A stretch of 64,000 bases of DNA from Pedobacter nyackensis (GCF_900176505.1 NZ_FWYB01000001.1:159400-223399), one strand, 5' to 3'. Positions 45,305 through 54,135 are shown, numbered from the stretch's first letter. Program-made: numbers and translations. Notes: generated from the sequence alone by a model not told the origin.

Positions 45305-48073
45305 ATGAAAACTAATCTATTGAGGTTCTCGGTTCTACTGCTTGCACTTTGTAGTGCTAAATTGGTAGCGGCAAATGATTTTGTTAAAAACTACAGGTTT
45401 GGTCTCGAAGCTGTAAAGGTTAATGCTGCCTCTGCTGAAATTGTAGCCGATAAACGGTTGGGTAGCGGACAAGGGATGTCTTTAAAGAAAGGCATTGCAG
45501 CTGCGGTTGATGGAGGAAGGCTCGAACCTGATCTTGTATTTAATGTAAAGCTTCCTGCCGCTGGGCGTTATGTGATGCGAACTTTTGCTGTTACAGACGA
45601 TGAAGGAGCTGCTTTGATGAAAAAGGCGAAAGGTAAATACGAGTCTTTATTTATCAAAATTCAAATCGATGAACTGCGGCCGACAAAAAGGGTAGTTTAT
45701 GTTCCCTGGGACAGGCCATCGCAAACTTCCGGTAAATTTTCATTAACGGGTGAGGCTCAGCAAATCAAAATCTGGCTTCCTCGTGGTGTAAGGCTGGAGT
45801 ATATTGAATTTAGTCCTTATATAGCTCCTGCAGTGCCTCCTGCGGCCCAGCAATATCATCCTGAAATTGTTCCTCCCGCAACCCGACCAAGACTCTGGGT
45901 AAATCAGGAGACGTTACCAAAGGTCAAATTAAATTTAACGCTTTCAGAAAACCAGCAGGCCTGGGAAGAAGTAAAAAAAATAGCACTGAAGCCATATTCC
46001 CATCATTTTGATCCCAATGTAGAGATGGCTCATGATGAAAAATTAGAGCAGGCAGCTGAAGCTAAGGCCTTTTATTACCTGATGACGGGCGATAAAAAAA
46101 TCGGGCGGGAAGCTATTGAATTGATGTCTGGCTATCTCGCCGGTGTTGAATTTGGAAATATCCTTGATATCACCAGGGAAATTGGAAGAGCGATATTCAC
46201 TGCTTCAGAAGTTTACGATTGGTGTTATGATTTGCTGCCACAAGGTGAGAAAAAGATTTTCTGTGACAATCTGATGCGGCTTGCCGATGATATGGAAATT
46301 GGCTGGCCTCCATTTTTGCAAAAAATTGTAAATGGTCATGGAAACGAGGCTCAGGTTTGCCGTGATTTGTTAGCTATGAGTATAGCGATTTATGACGAGG
46401 ATCCGTTGCCTTATAAATATACATCTTACGCGGTTCTGAAAGAACTGGTTCCGATGCGTAAGTTTGAATATCAATCGCCAAGGCACAATCAGGGTGTAAA
46501 TTATGGTGCATATCGTTTCGGTTGGGATATGCATGCTGCATGGTTGTTTAAAGGGATGACTGGTAAAAATGTTTTTGATGACAATATCAAAAAAGTAAGT
46601 GATTTCTGGCTATACATGCGCAGTCCGGACGGACAGATGCTGAGGGATGGAGATGGTTTTGGCTCAGCAGGTGTTAGCGGGAAACCTTATTACTGGAGTT
46701 CGCCGTTAACGATGCTATTGTGTTATTCGTATTCAAAAGATCCGATAGTTAAAGCGGATTTTGAGCGCCAGGGCGGATTGCCAAAGAATCCGGTTTTATT
46801 TTTGCTTTTGAATGACCCTGCTTTAAAGGCTAATCCCGACAAGCGTTCTTTATCCCTGACAAAGGATTTCGGGCCTATTCTTGGATCAATGGTAGCCCGA
46901 ACAGGATGGGACATAGGTAAAGGAAGCAACGATGTGGTGGCTGAGATAAAAGGAGGTGGTTATCATTTTGGCAACCACCAACATAGCGATGCCGGATCAA
47001 TGCAGCTTTATTATAGGGGCTTTCAATTTGGTGACATAGGGCTTTATAAGTTTTATGGCACACCCTATGACCTTAACTTCAATAAAAGATCAATTGCCCA
47101 TAGCATGATGCTTGCCGTTGATCCTGCCGAAAAATACCTAAAGACTGAATCTAATGATGGGGGAACCAGATTGGTTCAGAGTAATCCTAAGACGCCTGAG
47201 GAAGCACAAAAGGATCCAACATTTAACAATGGAAAGATCTTGTCCGCAGATTTTGGTCCTTCCAAATTAAGGCCTTATTTTAGTTATTTTGCTACAGACC
47301 TAACTGCTGCTTATACTTCAAAAATAAGTGCGTACACAAGAAGCTTTTGTTTTTTGAATATGGACCGCAAAGATATTCCGGCTGTCATTATTTTAGCAGA
47401 TCATATGACTACTGCTTATCCTGAGTTTAAAAAATACTGGCAAATCAATTCGCTTAATTCACCCCAGATTACCGGGAATGGTGTAATGCTCCACAGCCAA
47501 ATTGATGGCGCTGTGGGTAAAACACAGGTCGATATATTGGTGCCTGCAGCAAATGAACGCAAGATTGAAATACTGGAAGGTGATGATGCCAACAGTTCAT
47601 TTAAGTTTAAATATGACGTGCCGGTAAGTAATTTACCGGAGGCGAGTGGATATAGGATCATGGTTTCGCCCAATGCAGCAAATAAAAGTGATCATTTCCT
47701 TACGGTGTTTCAGCTAACAGCCGGTAATACAGTAGCACTGCCGATTGCACATTCAGAAACAGCAGTTAGCAATGTGGTTATAGTTGGAGACCGGGTAGTG
47801 AGTATGAATAAAAGTGATAAGTTGATTGATAAGAGTTTTGTATTGAATATTCCTGAAAAAGGTAAATATCAGGTTGTGTTAACGGGAATGAAGGCGGGCG
47901 AGTGGAATGTGACCAGTAGTGATGGGAAAGTGAAATTCAACGCTAATATTAAACAGGATAAGCATACCATGTTCTTTATCGCAGCTAAGGGAACCTACAC
48001 CGTAACTCCTGGTTTGCTTCCCAAATTGAAAATGTTGGTTGTTGATGAGAATTTTATGCCTGATAGCAGGTAA
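45305..48073 (+). CDS. Heparinase II/III family polysaccharide lyase, PL21-like
   Basis: The 922-residue product has a signal peptide (FSVLLLALCSAKLVAAND). Residues 30-175 form a beta-rich N-terminal module. Then comes the helical toroid (from HPEIVPPATRPRLWVNQETL) and the heparinase II/III beta-sandwich domain (GGYHFGNHQHSDAGSMQLYY). Candidate catalytic residues are His345 and Glu348 (HGNE), Tyr400 (GVNYG) and His554 (GGYH). In P. heparinus heparinase II the set is His202, Glu205, Tyr257 and His406, with matching H-E and E-Y spacing (3 and 52). It would cut a uronic-acid-containing glycan by beta-elimination in the periplasm. The exact substrate is not settled and no sulfatase is nearby. It is the last gene of PUL2. 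Confidence 0.85.
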   Translation: MKTNLLRFSVLLLALCSAKLVAANDFVKNYRFGLEAVKVNAASAEIVADKRLGSGQGMSLKKGIAAAVDGGRLEPDLVFNVKLPAAGRYVMRTFAVTDDEGAALMKKAKGKYESLFIKIQIDELRPTKRVVYVPWDRPSQTSGKFSLTGEAQQIKIWLPRGVRLEYIEFSPYIAPAVPPAAQQYHPEIVPPATRPRLWVNQETLPKVKLNLTLSENQQAWEEVKKIALKPYSHHFDPNVEMAHDEKLEQAAEAKAFYYLMTGDKKIGREAIELMSGYLAGVEFGNILDITREIGRAIFTASEVYDWCYDLLPQGEKKIFCDNLMRLADDMEIGWPPFLQKIVNGHGNEAQVCRDLLAMSIAIYDEDPLPYKYTSYAVLKELVPMRKFEYQSPRHNQGVNYGAYRFGWDMHAAWLFKGMTGKNVFDDNIKKVSDFWLYMRSPDGQMLRDGDGFGSAGVSGKPYYWSSPLTMLLCYSYSKDPIVKADFERQGGLPKNPVLFLLLNDPALKANPDKRSLSLTKDFGPILGSMVARTGWDIGKGSNDVVAEIKGGGYHFGNHQHSDAGSMQLYYRGFQFGDIGLYKFYGTPYDLNFNKRSIAHSMMLAVDPAEKYLKTESNDGGTRLVQSNPKTPEEAQKDPTFNNGKILSADFGPSKLRPYFSYFATDLTAAYTSKISAYTRSFCFLNMDRKDIPAVIILADHMTTAYPEFKKYWQINSLNSPQITGNGVMLHSQIDGAVGKTQVDILVPAANERKIEILEGDDANSSFKFKYDVPVSNLPEASGYRIMVSPNAANKSDHFLTVFQLTAGNTVALPIAHSETAVSNVVIVGDRVVSMNKSDKLIDKSFVLNIPEKGKYQVVLTGMKAGEWNVTSSDGKVKFNANIKQDKHTMFFIAAKGTYTVTPGLLPKLKMLVVDENFMPDSR

Positions 48074-48208
48074 TACTTCAAAATTTTGTTATTTCACCCA
48101 AAATACTATAATAAATTACAAAAATTAATTTTACTGAAATATTTGTGTTAATTTGTGTAATTTATGTATATTTGGTAAACTAATAATGTATGTAACAAGT
48201 TAATATTA

Positions 48209-48216
48209 TACTTTTG
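48209..48216 (+). promoter_or_regulatory. Possible -7 box for the structured-RNA region
   Basis: TACTTTTG matches TAnnTTTG. It lies 45 bp before the first arm of the inverted-repeat region at 48261. No convincing -33 element is seen at the proper distance, so support is weak. Confidence 0.3.
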
Positions 48217-48260
48217 CCGAATCTTCAAAATATTTGAAGCATTTAGCACTTAAGAATCTT

Positions 48261-48396
48261 GAGCCAGAAACCTGAGAACTTCACAAGCAACAAGAGGATA
48301 AGTGAAAAGTGCTCGCGCTAAAAAGCGTGGGCCTTGCTTATTCGTTGCACGGTCTCTCAGGACCTCTGGCTCGGTAAGTGAGGTTCCACGCTTTTT
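48261..48396 (+). ncRNA. Candidate structured RNA with two competing folds
   Basis: Fold 1 is a long hairpin: GAGCCAGA (48261-48268) with TCTGGCTC (48365-48372), CCTGAGA with TCTCAGG, GCAAC with GTTGC, and an inner GCTCGCGCT/AGCGTGGGC stem with wobbles. Fold 2 pairs AAAAAGCGTGG (48320-48330) with CCACGCTTTTT (48386-48396), an 11-bp perfect match that would break the inner part of fold 1. The 575-bp space between 48073 and 48649 has no other gene. It may be a small RNA or a 5' regulatory element of the next gene. I do not recognise a known RNA family, and strand is inferred. Confidence 0.45.
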
Positions 48397-48648
48397 GTGT
48401 AAATAATCCCTGCCCAGATGCAGAGAAATTCTGAATAGTCAATTCATAATATGTAAATAAAGAACCTTTCTTGCCGGATTCCATTAATATCAGCTTTAAA
48501 TCAACTGAAAATGGAAATAGTAAGTAAAATTCTTTATGCCCTTATTGTCTGTCCACCAGACTAATCAACCGTTCCTGTTTAAATCAATATGGATAGCCTA
48601 TAAATCATTGTCCTGGCATCGCTATGCCTTAAATTTTCTGAACACAAT

Positions 48649-49092
48649 ATGAAACGATCAAAGAACCCCACACCACATATACTAATTAAAGCCAACACCA
48701 GCAGCGCCTGGGAAAGCATTGAATTTGCCATTATATACCTAACCGAATCATGGAAAGTACTTATAGCATCCCGTTTACAAGCTATTGAACAATTTAAGAC
48801 TGATGATGATTTCAATTGCCATATTTTTTGGGATGCATCGATAAGGTTTTACAATAGTCCGGGTACCCGCGAACTGGTAAACGAAATCCTGCCTCCACAT
48901 GATGACTGGGCTTATGTGACTTTATCGCCCGAAACAGAGCGCACATTTCAGCATCCTAATCATCCCCTCCAAGCTCACCAACTCCTAATCACCGCAAATG
49001 GCATTGCTCAATACAAAGCCTATGAAAAACGCACTAACAAAGAGTATTGGACAGAGGAATTCAATCTAAAAAAACTATTGCGAGCTCATTGA
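48649..49092 (+). CDS. Hypothetical protein, 147 residues
   Basis: An open frame of 147 codons from ATG 48649 with ordinary amino-acid composition. It has no signal peptide, membrane segment or motif I recognise. The N-terminal region (SAWESIEFAIIYLTESWKVL) looks helical; the C-terminal part contains WAYVTLSPETERTF and KRTNKEYWTEEFNLKKL. It follows the candidate structured RNA by 250 bp and precedes an orphan ECF sigma gene by 45 bp on the same strand. The role is unknown, and a genuine gene is likely but not certain. Confidence 0.55.
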   Translation: MKRSKNPTPHILIKANTSSAWESIEFAIIYLTESWKVLIASRLQAIEQFKTDDDFNCHIFWDASIRFYNSPGTRELVNEILPPHDDWAYVTLSPETERTFQHPNHPLQAHQLLITANGIAQYKAYEKRTNKEYWTEEFNLKKLLRAH

Positions 49093-49137
49093 CGCCGCTG
49101 GAAACAATTATTAACTATCAATAAAAGCAATAAATAA

Positions 49138-49761
49138 ATGGAATTAAAACGCAGCAATAGGAATGGGTTGGGTTATGAAAAATTACCTGATCTTGAATTA
49201 GTAGGACTTTTGAAATTGGGTAATCATACTGCATTTGAAGAAATTTATCTACGCTATAAGCAGTCATTATATAACTATATCTATCGAAAGCTTCAGGACA
49301 AGGCCGCAGCCGAAGACGTGATACATGATGTATATTTTAATTTATGGAAGTCTAAGGAAGATTTTATGATAGGGCCAAACCTGTCCGGATATCTGTTTAG
49401 AGCTACATTAAACGGAGCCTTTGGTAGGTTTAGACATCAAAAGTATATTCGACAACATGAGGGTGCTTATAAAGAACCAATAAATACCTCTTCTACTGAT
49501 TATATCGTCAGAACAAATGAAAGTTCGAAACTGATTGGAAAAGCAATTAATGCATTACCTGTGAAAATGAGGGAAGTTTTTTTATTGAGACACAATCAAG
49601 GTTTAAACAATAAACAAATTGCTGCAAAGCTATCGCTATCTGAACATACTGTAGCAAGTCAAATAAAATATGCTTTAAGACTTTTACGTGCCAAACTTAA
49701 TATCGTTACTCATCCTGGCTTATATGAGCAATCTCGCTTGAGCAAGCCCGTAGATAAGTAA
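49138..49761 (+). CDS. Orphan ECF RNA polymerase sigma factor
   Basis: The 207-residue protein has sigma region 2 (HTAFEEIYLRYKQSLYNYIY, KAAAEDVIHDVYFNLWKSKE) and region 4 (LPVKMREVFLLRHNQGLNNK, then IAAKLSLSEHTVASQIKYAL). No FecR or other anti-sigma gene lies on either side; the next gene is an AbiH defence gene. It may be a leftover of a transporter locus or a regulator of the neighbouring accessory genes. The family assignment is firm and the regulon is unknown. Confidence 0.9.
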   Translation: MELKRSNRNGLGYEKLPDLELVGLLKLGNHTAFEEIYLRYKQSLYNYIYRKLQDKAAAEDVIHDVYFNLWKSKEDFMIGPNLSGYLFRATLNGAFGRFRHQKYIRQHEGAYKEPINTSSTDYIVRTNESSKLIGKAINALPVKMREVFLLRHNQGLNNKQIAAKLSLSEHTVASQIKYALRLLRAKLNIVTHPGLYEQSRLSKPVDK

Positions 49762-49790
49762 ACGAATAAATGGTTGTGGTACGGATGGAG

Positions 49791-49838
49791 CGTTTATGCG
49801 GGAAGTTCTTGGACGCTTGAACAGGCTGAGGCTTAACT
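49791..49838. repeat. Imperfect direct repeat flanking abiH, left copy
   Basis: CGTTTATGCGGGAAGTTCTTG followed after 19 bases by GCTTAACT. The right copy at 51086-51133 has CGTTTATGC and TTCTTG with two differences in the first block and the identical GCTTAACT at the same spacing. The copies lie 1295 bp apart, one on each side of the AbiH gene. Confidence 0.55.
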
Positions 49839-49916
49839 TTGTGAGAACTATTAATTATTATAATTCTCTCTTCGCGGCAATCTATTATCTTAGTGCTATA
49901 TCTAATAAATAGGTTA

Positions 49917-51053
49917 ATGAATAAATTAGTATTAGTTGGTAACGGATTTGATTTAGCTCATGGCATGAAAACGGCCTATAATGATTTCATCCTATGGTAT
50001 ATAAAAAAAGGATTCTCAGAATATTTGCAGTCTGGAAAATATTCAGATGAACTAATGGATATAGATTCAGGTAATTTACGCTTATTTAAATCAGAGTTAG
50101 GAAATAGAAGTATCGCGGAATATGTAGATGGTTTTTATGAAAAGGACGATTTGAATAAATTATTACAAAATCGTCGAACACGTATCACATTTGGCCTGAA
50201 TGGTGATACAAGAAGAAGACCTGAAGTGCCTTTTAAAGTTAGGATTAAGTCAACGTTACTATCAAAGATAATAGACCATTGTTCAATTAGTAAGTGGGTC
50301 GAAATTGAGAACCTCTTTTACGATGAATTAAAGCTAATTTTACAAGATAGCAATCAATCGAAACAAGAAGATGTAAGAAAATTAAACCTTTCAATCAAAT
50401 ACATAATTTCTCAATTGGAGCTTTACCTATCATCCATTACTATTGGCAGTGCAGCAGAATATCAGACAATATTTACGAACAAGGTAAATACTTCCGATAT
50501 AGTCGGGCTGATTTCAGATCCGTTTTATGAACGTTATGACACATTAGTTCTGAACTTCAATTATACTGAAACAGTCGAGAAATATATAGACAAAGAGCAA
50601 ATTATTTATATTCATGGTGAACTTAATAATATATCTAATCCAGTAATATTTGGATTTGGTGATGAGCTCGACGCGGATTATGTTAGGCTTGAACTTAGTA
50701 AGACGAAGGATATATTTAATTACATTAAGTCATTCTGGTATTTTAAGACATCCAATTACCATAATTTGATCCGATTTATTCAAAGCAATAAATTCCAAGT
50801 CTGTATACTAGGGCATTCGTGTGGCCTCTCCGATAGAACAATGCTCAATATGATATTTGAACATGAAAACTGCATTTCTATTAAAATCTATTATTATGAA
50901 TTCCCAGAAGGCGGCAATAACTATACTGAGCTTACACAAGAAATATCAAGACACTTCAAGAATAAGCAAACAATGAGAATGAAGATCGTTCCCTTTGATA
51001 AGTCCAGTCCAATGCCGCAACATCAGAAACTGGCGCAACTTCAACTCGATTAA
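49917..51053 (+). CDS. AbiH family abortive-infection protein
   Basis: From the ATG at 49917 the protein has 378 residues and begins MNKLVLVGNGFDLAHGMKTA, the diagnostic AbiH start. The frame is open to 49893, but the family begins at this Met. Further family features are NFNYTETVEKYI, IIYIHGELNN, FGFGDELD and a GHSCGLSDRTMLNMI block near residues 292-307. AbiH proteins stop phage spread by an unresolved mechanism, originally found in Lactococcus. The 3' end overlaps the leftward gene by 98 bp and the whole gene sits between two short direct repeats, so it may have arrived as a unit. Confidence 0.88.
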   Translation: MNKLVLVGNGFDLAHGMKTAYNDFILWYIKKGFSEYLQSGKYSDELMDIDSGNLRLFKSELGNRSIAEYVDGFYEKDDLNKLLQNRRTRITFGLNGDTRRRPEVPFKVRIKSTLLSKIIDHCSISKWVEIENLFYDELKLILQDSNQSKQEDVRKLNLSIKYIISQLELYLSSITIGSAAEYQTIFTNKVNTSDIVGLISDPFYERYDTLVLNFNYTETVEKYIDKEQIIYIHGELNNISNPVIFGFGDELDADYVRLELSKTKDIFNYIKSFWYFKTSNYHNLIRFIQSNKFQVCILGHSCGLSDRTMLNMIFEHENCISIKIYYYEFPEGGNNYTELTQEISRHFKNKQTMRMKIVPFDKSSPMPQHQKLAQLQLD

Positions 51054-51567
51054 GCAGTACAATAATTAGGTGATGGCCACCTGAACGTTTATGCCGGAAT
51101 TTCTTGAAATGTGTTGAGGTAACAAGCTTAACTGTACCACTGATTTGATATGTGGATGTCCAGATAATCTGAAAGCCTTTACTATAATGTAAATGGTCAA
51201 CTGCTATAACAGTCTCACCTCGAGTACGAGATGTGCTGATGATAATATCACAATGATAGTTATCTGCCAGATCGATTAATCGATCCTTTAATCCTGTATG
51301 TGGATCACCTTGGCTTTCCACACCAACTATGACTCCATTGATTTCAACTACTAATCTAAAGTCACCCACTGGAGGGGCTAAAGCTGGTAGAGGAAAGATT
51401 GGTTTATAGTGAGGATAACTAGTTAAAAGAAAGTTTGCAAACTCTCTTACTGTTTGGGTCTTGCCTCTGGCACCTGAATGCCAGACTGCTAAGGCAGTTT
51501 TAGGTATATTAACCTGTTGTTTAGAATTAGTTGTGGGTATATACGTTAATTTGTTCAAAAATATCAT
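50956..51567 (-). CDS. Uncharacterised P-loop-like protein beside abiH
   Basis: A 203-codon frame. Residues 22-140 look like a conserved globular domain: KTALAVWHSGARGKTQTVRE (a degenerate P-loop, HSGARGKT), GDFRLVVEINGVIVGVESQG, CDIIISTSRTRGETVIAV and FQIIWTSTYQ. Function is unknown. The last 60 residues are less convincing and overlap the end of abiH by 98 bp on the other strand. One flanking repeat lies within that tail, so the original C-terminus may have been altered by an insertion event. No signal peptide is seen. It is expected to be a cytosolic nucleotide-handling protein. Confidence 0.6.
   Translation of the reverse strand: MIFLNKLTYIPTTNSKQQVNIPKTALAVWHSGARGKTQTVREFANFLLTSYPHYKPIFPLPALAPPVGDFRLVVEINGVIVGVESQGDPHTGLKDRLIDLADNYHCDIIISTSRTRGETVIAVDHLHYSKGFQIIWTSTYQISGTVKLVTSTHFKKFRHKRSGGHHLIIVLLNRVEVAPVSDVAALDWTYQRERSSFSLFAYS
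51086..51133. repeat. Imperfect direct repeat flanking abiH, right copy
   Basis: CGTTTATGCCGGAATTTCTTG, 19 bases, then GCTTAACT. It lies within the 3' part of the leftward P-loop-like gene. See the left copy at 49791. Confidence 0.55.
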
Positions 51568-51829
51568 AATGAGCTCTAGAGTCGAGCGGCAATATGTCGA
51601 ACTTTTAGGAGCACTGTGATGCCATAGTAAATTTTGAAAAAGTGATGGGGACCAAAATTAAGGGACAATATCGAAGAAAGAAATGAACTGGATAATATGG
51701 ACTGAAAATACTTATACATAATCAGGAGTTGAAATCTGATTTATTTACTTGTAATCACTTGTTCTTAAAAGGGCTAGTTAGTCAGAAAATTTAGTCAAGT
51801 CATAGGGGAGGGCAATAGAAGTTGTTATT

Positions 51830-53305
51830 TTACCAGAACTCCCAATAGGTATGTTCTCCTGATTCTTTTTTTCTCAGGTTTCTGTCTGCGGGAGATAACC
51901 CGTGCCTGGTTAACTGAAAGATATCATCAATCAAAGCGCTGTTGTGGGCAAAATACCCGTGTCCGAGTAAATCCGTTGTTTCCTTGGAAGCATCAACGGT
52001 ATCTATGCCATCGGCTATAGCGATTTCCTGAGTGACTTTTCCCGCCCTCAGGATCTTCCCGTGAATGCCTGCCGAAAACCAAAGTGCAATGTCGCCCCCC
52101 GAGGCATACATGGTGACTCTTTCAGAGCTTTGAACAAGCTTGGGGGCGATTTGTTTGACAAATACTTCTGCATCAATGTCTGGTGCCGCCAGGATGATCT
52201 GGTTGAACAAAAAATCTTTGTTGAAGCCTTGATCTACTAATGAACGAAGTGCGTCCGTAATCAGACGGTTGCCCATGCTATGGGCAATAATGTGAATGCG
52301 CTCGGCTCCTGTCTTTCTGATTTGGATCAGTAGCTGGATGATATCATCGGTTGAATATCCGCTTGCAGTAGCTTCGTCTGCGGTATACCAGAACATATTT
52401 TTTCTTGATGGCCAGCTGTAAACTAAGGGGGCTCCATTGAATCCGATATCTACCGCAATCTGTGCTGCCCGGGAGACACTTTCAGTAAAACTTACATTGT
52501 ATCCGTGAACAAATAAGAAAGCGTCCTTCTCCGGTGAAAAATTAACCTTCTCTCCAATCTGGTTAAAAAACTCCTTTGGCCCAAGTTCGCTGACTTCTTT
52601 TAGAATGATGTAATTGTTTTCGTCGGTCGAAGAACCGAACAAATACCAGGCTGGTAAGGGGAATTCACCCTTCGAGCGATCTCCGGGAACACTAACCAAA
52701 CATTTTCCAATCGAAAGATCTCCTCGGGAATTTGTATAGGTAATCCGGTTTTTTTTGGTGATCTTTTTTTTGCGGTTGGTTGCATAAAAAACTTCAACTT
52801 CCGTGTTCTTTACTTCATCACTTTTTTTACTCAGCAAATCTTCCCGGGGTTTCTGTTTTTCAAAGTAACTGTACTCGGATGGCTCTGTTGAAACATTACT
52901 TTCATTAGTGCCTTGTTGAGTTCGCCAATTGGATCCTTTTTTGACTTTTCTGTACTTAGGTAGTTGACTTTCGGATTCGCTATGTTCGGAATACTTTCTT
53001 TCCCATTCATCTGATCCCGATAGTTTGATTTTCTGCACGGTTGGGGTCCGAGTCAGCTTTTCGACCATTGACCCAAAGCGTCGCCCGTTTATTATAACGG
53101 TAATTTGAATATTTCTTGTGGTAAAATCGGTTGGTGAATAGAGCATAAACTCTATGTATCTGTGCTTATAGTTTTTCAATTCATAGATCAACCTAAAATT
53201 GCCGTCGTATTTTGAACGGTTTAGATCAAGTTTTTCTCCGTTAATGACAATAACTGAGCGTGTTCTCACTTCCTCAGCAAATTCTAAAATGATAGTTACA
53301 TTCAT
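51830..53305 (-). CDS. Alpha/beta hydrolase (DUF900) with long N-terminal extension
   Basis: The 491-residue product has a DUF900-type alpha/beta hydrolase domain at about 165-450: EVFYATNRKKKITKKN, FLFVHGYNVSFTESVSRAAQ, the nucleophile elbow IHIIAHSMGNR (Ser) and DIDAEVFVKQIAP, with the late His in LLGHGYFAHNS. The first 100 residues form a separate beta-rich domain followed by a charged linker. No signal peptide is evident. It stands head-to-head with the Argonaute operon across 173 bp, within the defence-type region. The substrate is unknown; lipase-like or esterase activity is possible. Confidence 0.8.
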   Translation of the reverse strand: MNVTIILEFAEEVRTRSVIVINGEKLDLNRSKYDGNFRLIYELKNYKHRYIEFMLYSPTDFTTRNIQITVIINGRRFGSMVEKLTRTPTVQKIKLSGSDEWERKYSEHSESESQLPKYRKVKKGSNWRTQQGTNESNVSTEPSEYSYFEKQKPREDLLSKKSDEVKNTEVEVFYATNRKKKITKKNRITYTNSRGDLSIGKCLVSVPGDRSKGEFPLPAWYLFGSSTDENNYIILKEVSELGPKEFFNQIGEKVNFSPEKDAFLFVHGYNVSFTESVSRAAQIAVDIGFNGAPLVYSWPSRKNMFWYTADEATASGYSTDDIIQLLIQIRKTGAERIHIIAHSMGNRLITDALRSLVDQGFNKDFLFNQIILAAPDIDAEVFVKQIAPKLVQSSERVTMYASGGDIALWFSAGIHGKILRAGKVTQEIAIADGIDTVDASKETTDLLGHGYFAHNSALIDDIFQLTRHGLSPADRNLRKKESGEHTYWEFW

Positions 53306-53433
53306 TGGCGTTAAAATGGTAAAATAAAATTACCAAAAAAGTTCCGCTTTAGTAACATACATTATCCTGTTAATAAAACTGTAGCCAGATATTTAACTCA
53401 ATTGGTTATTTTTAGAAAAATAAATGTTAGATC

Positions 53434-53472
53434 TACCAAAAATGGTAACCTCAATGCATATATATAGGTAAC
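53434..53472 (+). promoter_or_regulatory. Putative control region of the Argonaute operon
   Basis: TACCA-aaaa-TGGTA (53434-53447) is a short palindrome. GGTAAC occurs at 53444-53449 and again at 53467-53472, 23 bp apart and directly before the sigma-factor start at 53479. The site may bind the operon's own HTH protein or form the promoter of its sigma factor. No canonical TTTG/TAnnTTTG pair is seen here. Confidence 0.35.
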
Positions 53473-53478
53473 AAAGCT

Positions 53479-54135
53479 ATGGAAGTGAAATATCTAAGCA
53501 TAATAGAGAAATTTAAGACGGATGCTAAAGCAGGCCTGAGTGCACTTTTCGAGGCATATGGCAGACATTTGTTCCAGTTTACCGTTACAAAGTGGTCTTT
53601 GGATGAAGATGAGGCCTATGACGTTTTGTATAAAACCTTAGAAACAGTTTGTAAGGTCATCGACCGTTATGAGTTCTCTTCTGAAACTCATTTTCAAAAC
53701 TGGCTTTTGAAAATTCATAAGAATAATATCCTTCAGTTTATAAGGGCTAAAAAAAGTAAGGAACAAATTGTTCTCAACTACAATGATTGGATTACTGAAG
53801 TTGCAGGATTTGAGGAAGATGCTTTTGATGTTGGGGATTATGAACCCATAATACAGAAGCTTAACCAAATAAATCCCTACGAAGAGGTTCCGTTAAACAG
53901 TCAATTGTTTCTAGCTCTTCAAAAGGCATTGTTGATAGTTTCAGATATGGAAAGGGAATTACTCTTATTAAAAATGAATAATTATAGCTATGAGGAAATT
54001 GCGCGGATGCTTGGGATTGAAAACAAGCAGCTAAAAGTGAAGTTTATAAGGGCTAAAGCAAAAGTTGAAAAAAAGACATTGGAAATTTTAAAAGAAATCA
54101 ATCATGAAGCAACAAGAAACAATACTACCGTTTGA
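53479..54135 (+). CDS. Sigma-70 family factor, first gene of the Argonaute operon
   Basis: The 218-residue protein has ECF-like architecture. Region 2 is AGLSALFEAYGRHLFQFTVT and EDEAYDVLYKTLETVCKVID, followed by SSETHFQNWLLKIHKNNILQ. A longer linker than usual (about 110-150, acidic) comes next, then region 4 (MERELLLLKMNNYSYEEIA, RMLGIENKQLKVKFIRAKAK). It is divergent enough that a non-canonical target promoter is likely. It overlaps the next gene by 32 bp, showing tight coupling. Its placement at the head of a defence-type operon suggests dedicated control of the genes that follow. Confidence 0.82.
   Translation: MEVKYLSIIEKFKTDAKAGLSALFEAYGRHLFQFTVTKWSLDEDEAYDVLYKTLETVCKVIDRYEFSSETHFQNWLLKIHKNNILQFIRAKKSKEQIVLNYNDWITEVAGFEEDAFDVGDYEPIIQKLNQINPYEEVPLNSQLFLALQKALLIVSDMERELLLLKMNNYSYEEIARMLGIENKQLKVKFIRAKAKVEKKTLEILKEINHEATRNNTTV

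Noticed and set aside
48261..48396. 6S RNA, SRP RNA or tmRNA identity for the structured region
   Set aside because: The hairpin plan loosely recalls 6S RNA, but it is shorter and I see no diagnostic conserved sequence of any of these families.
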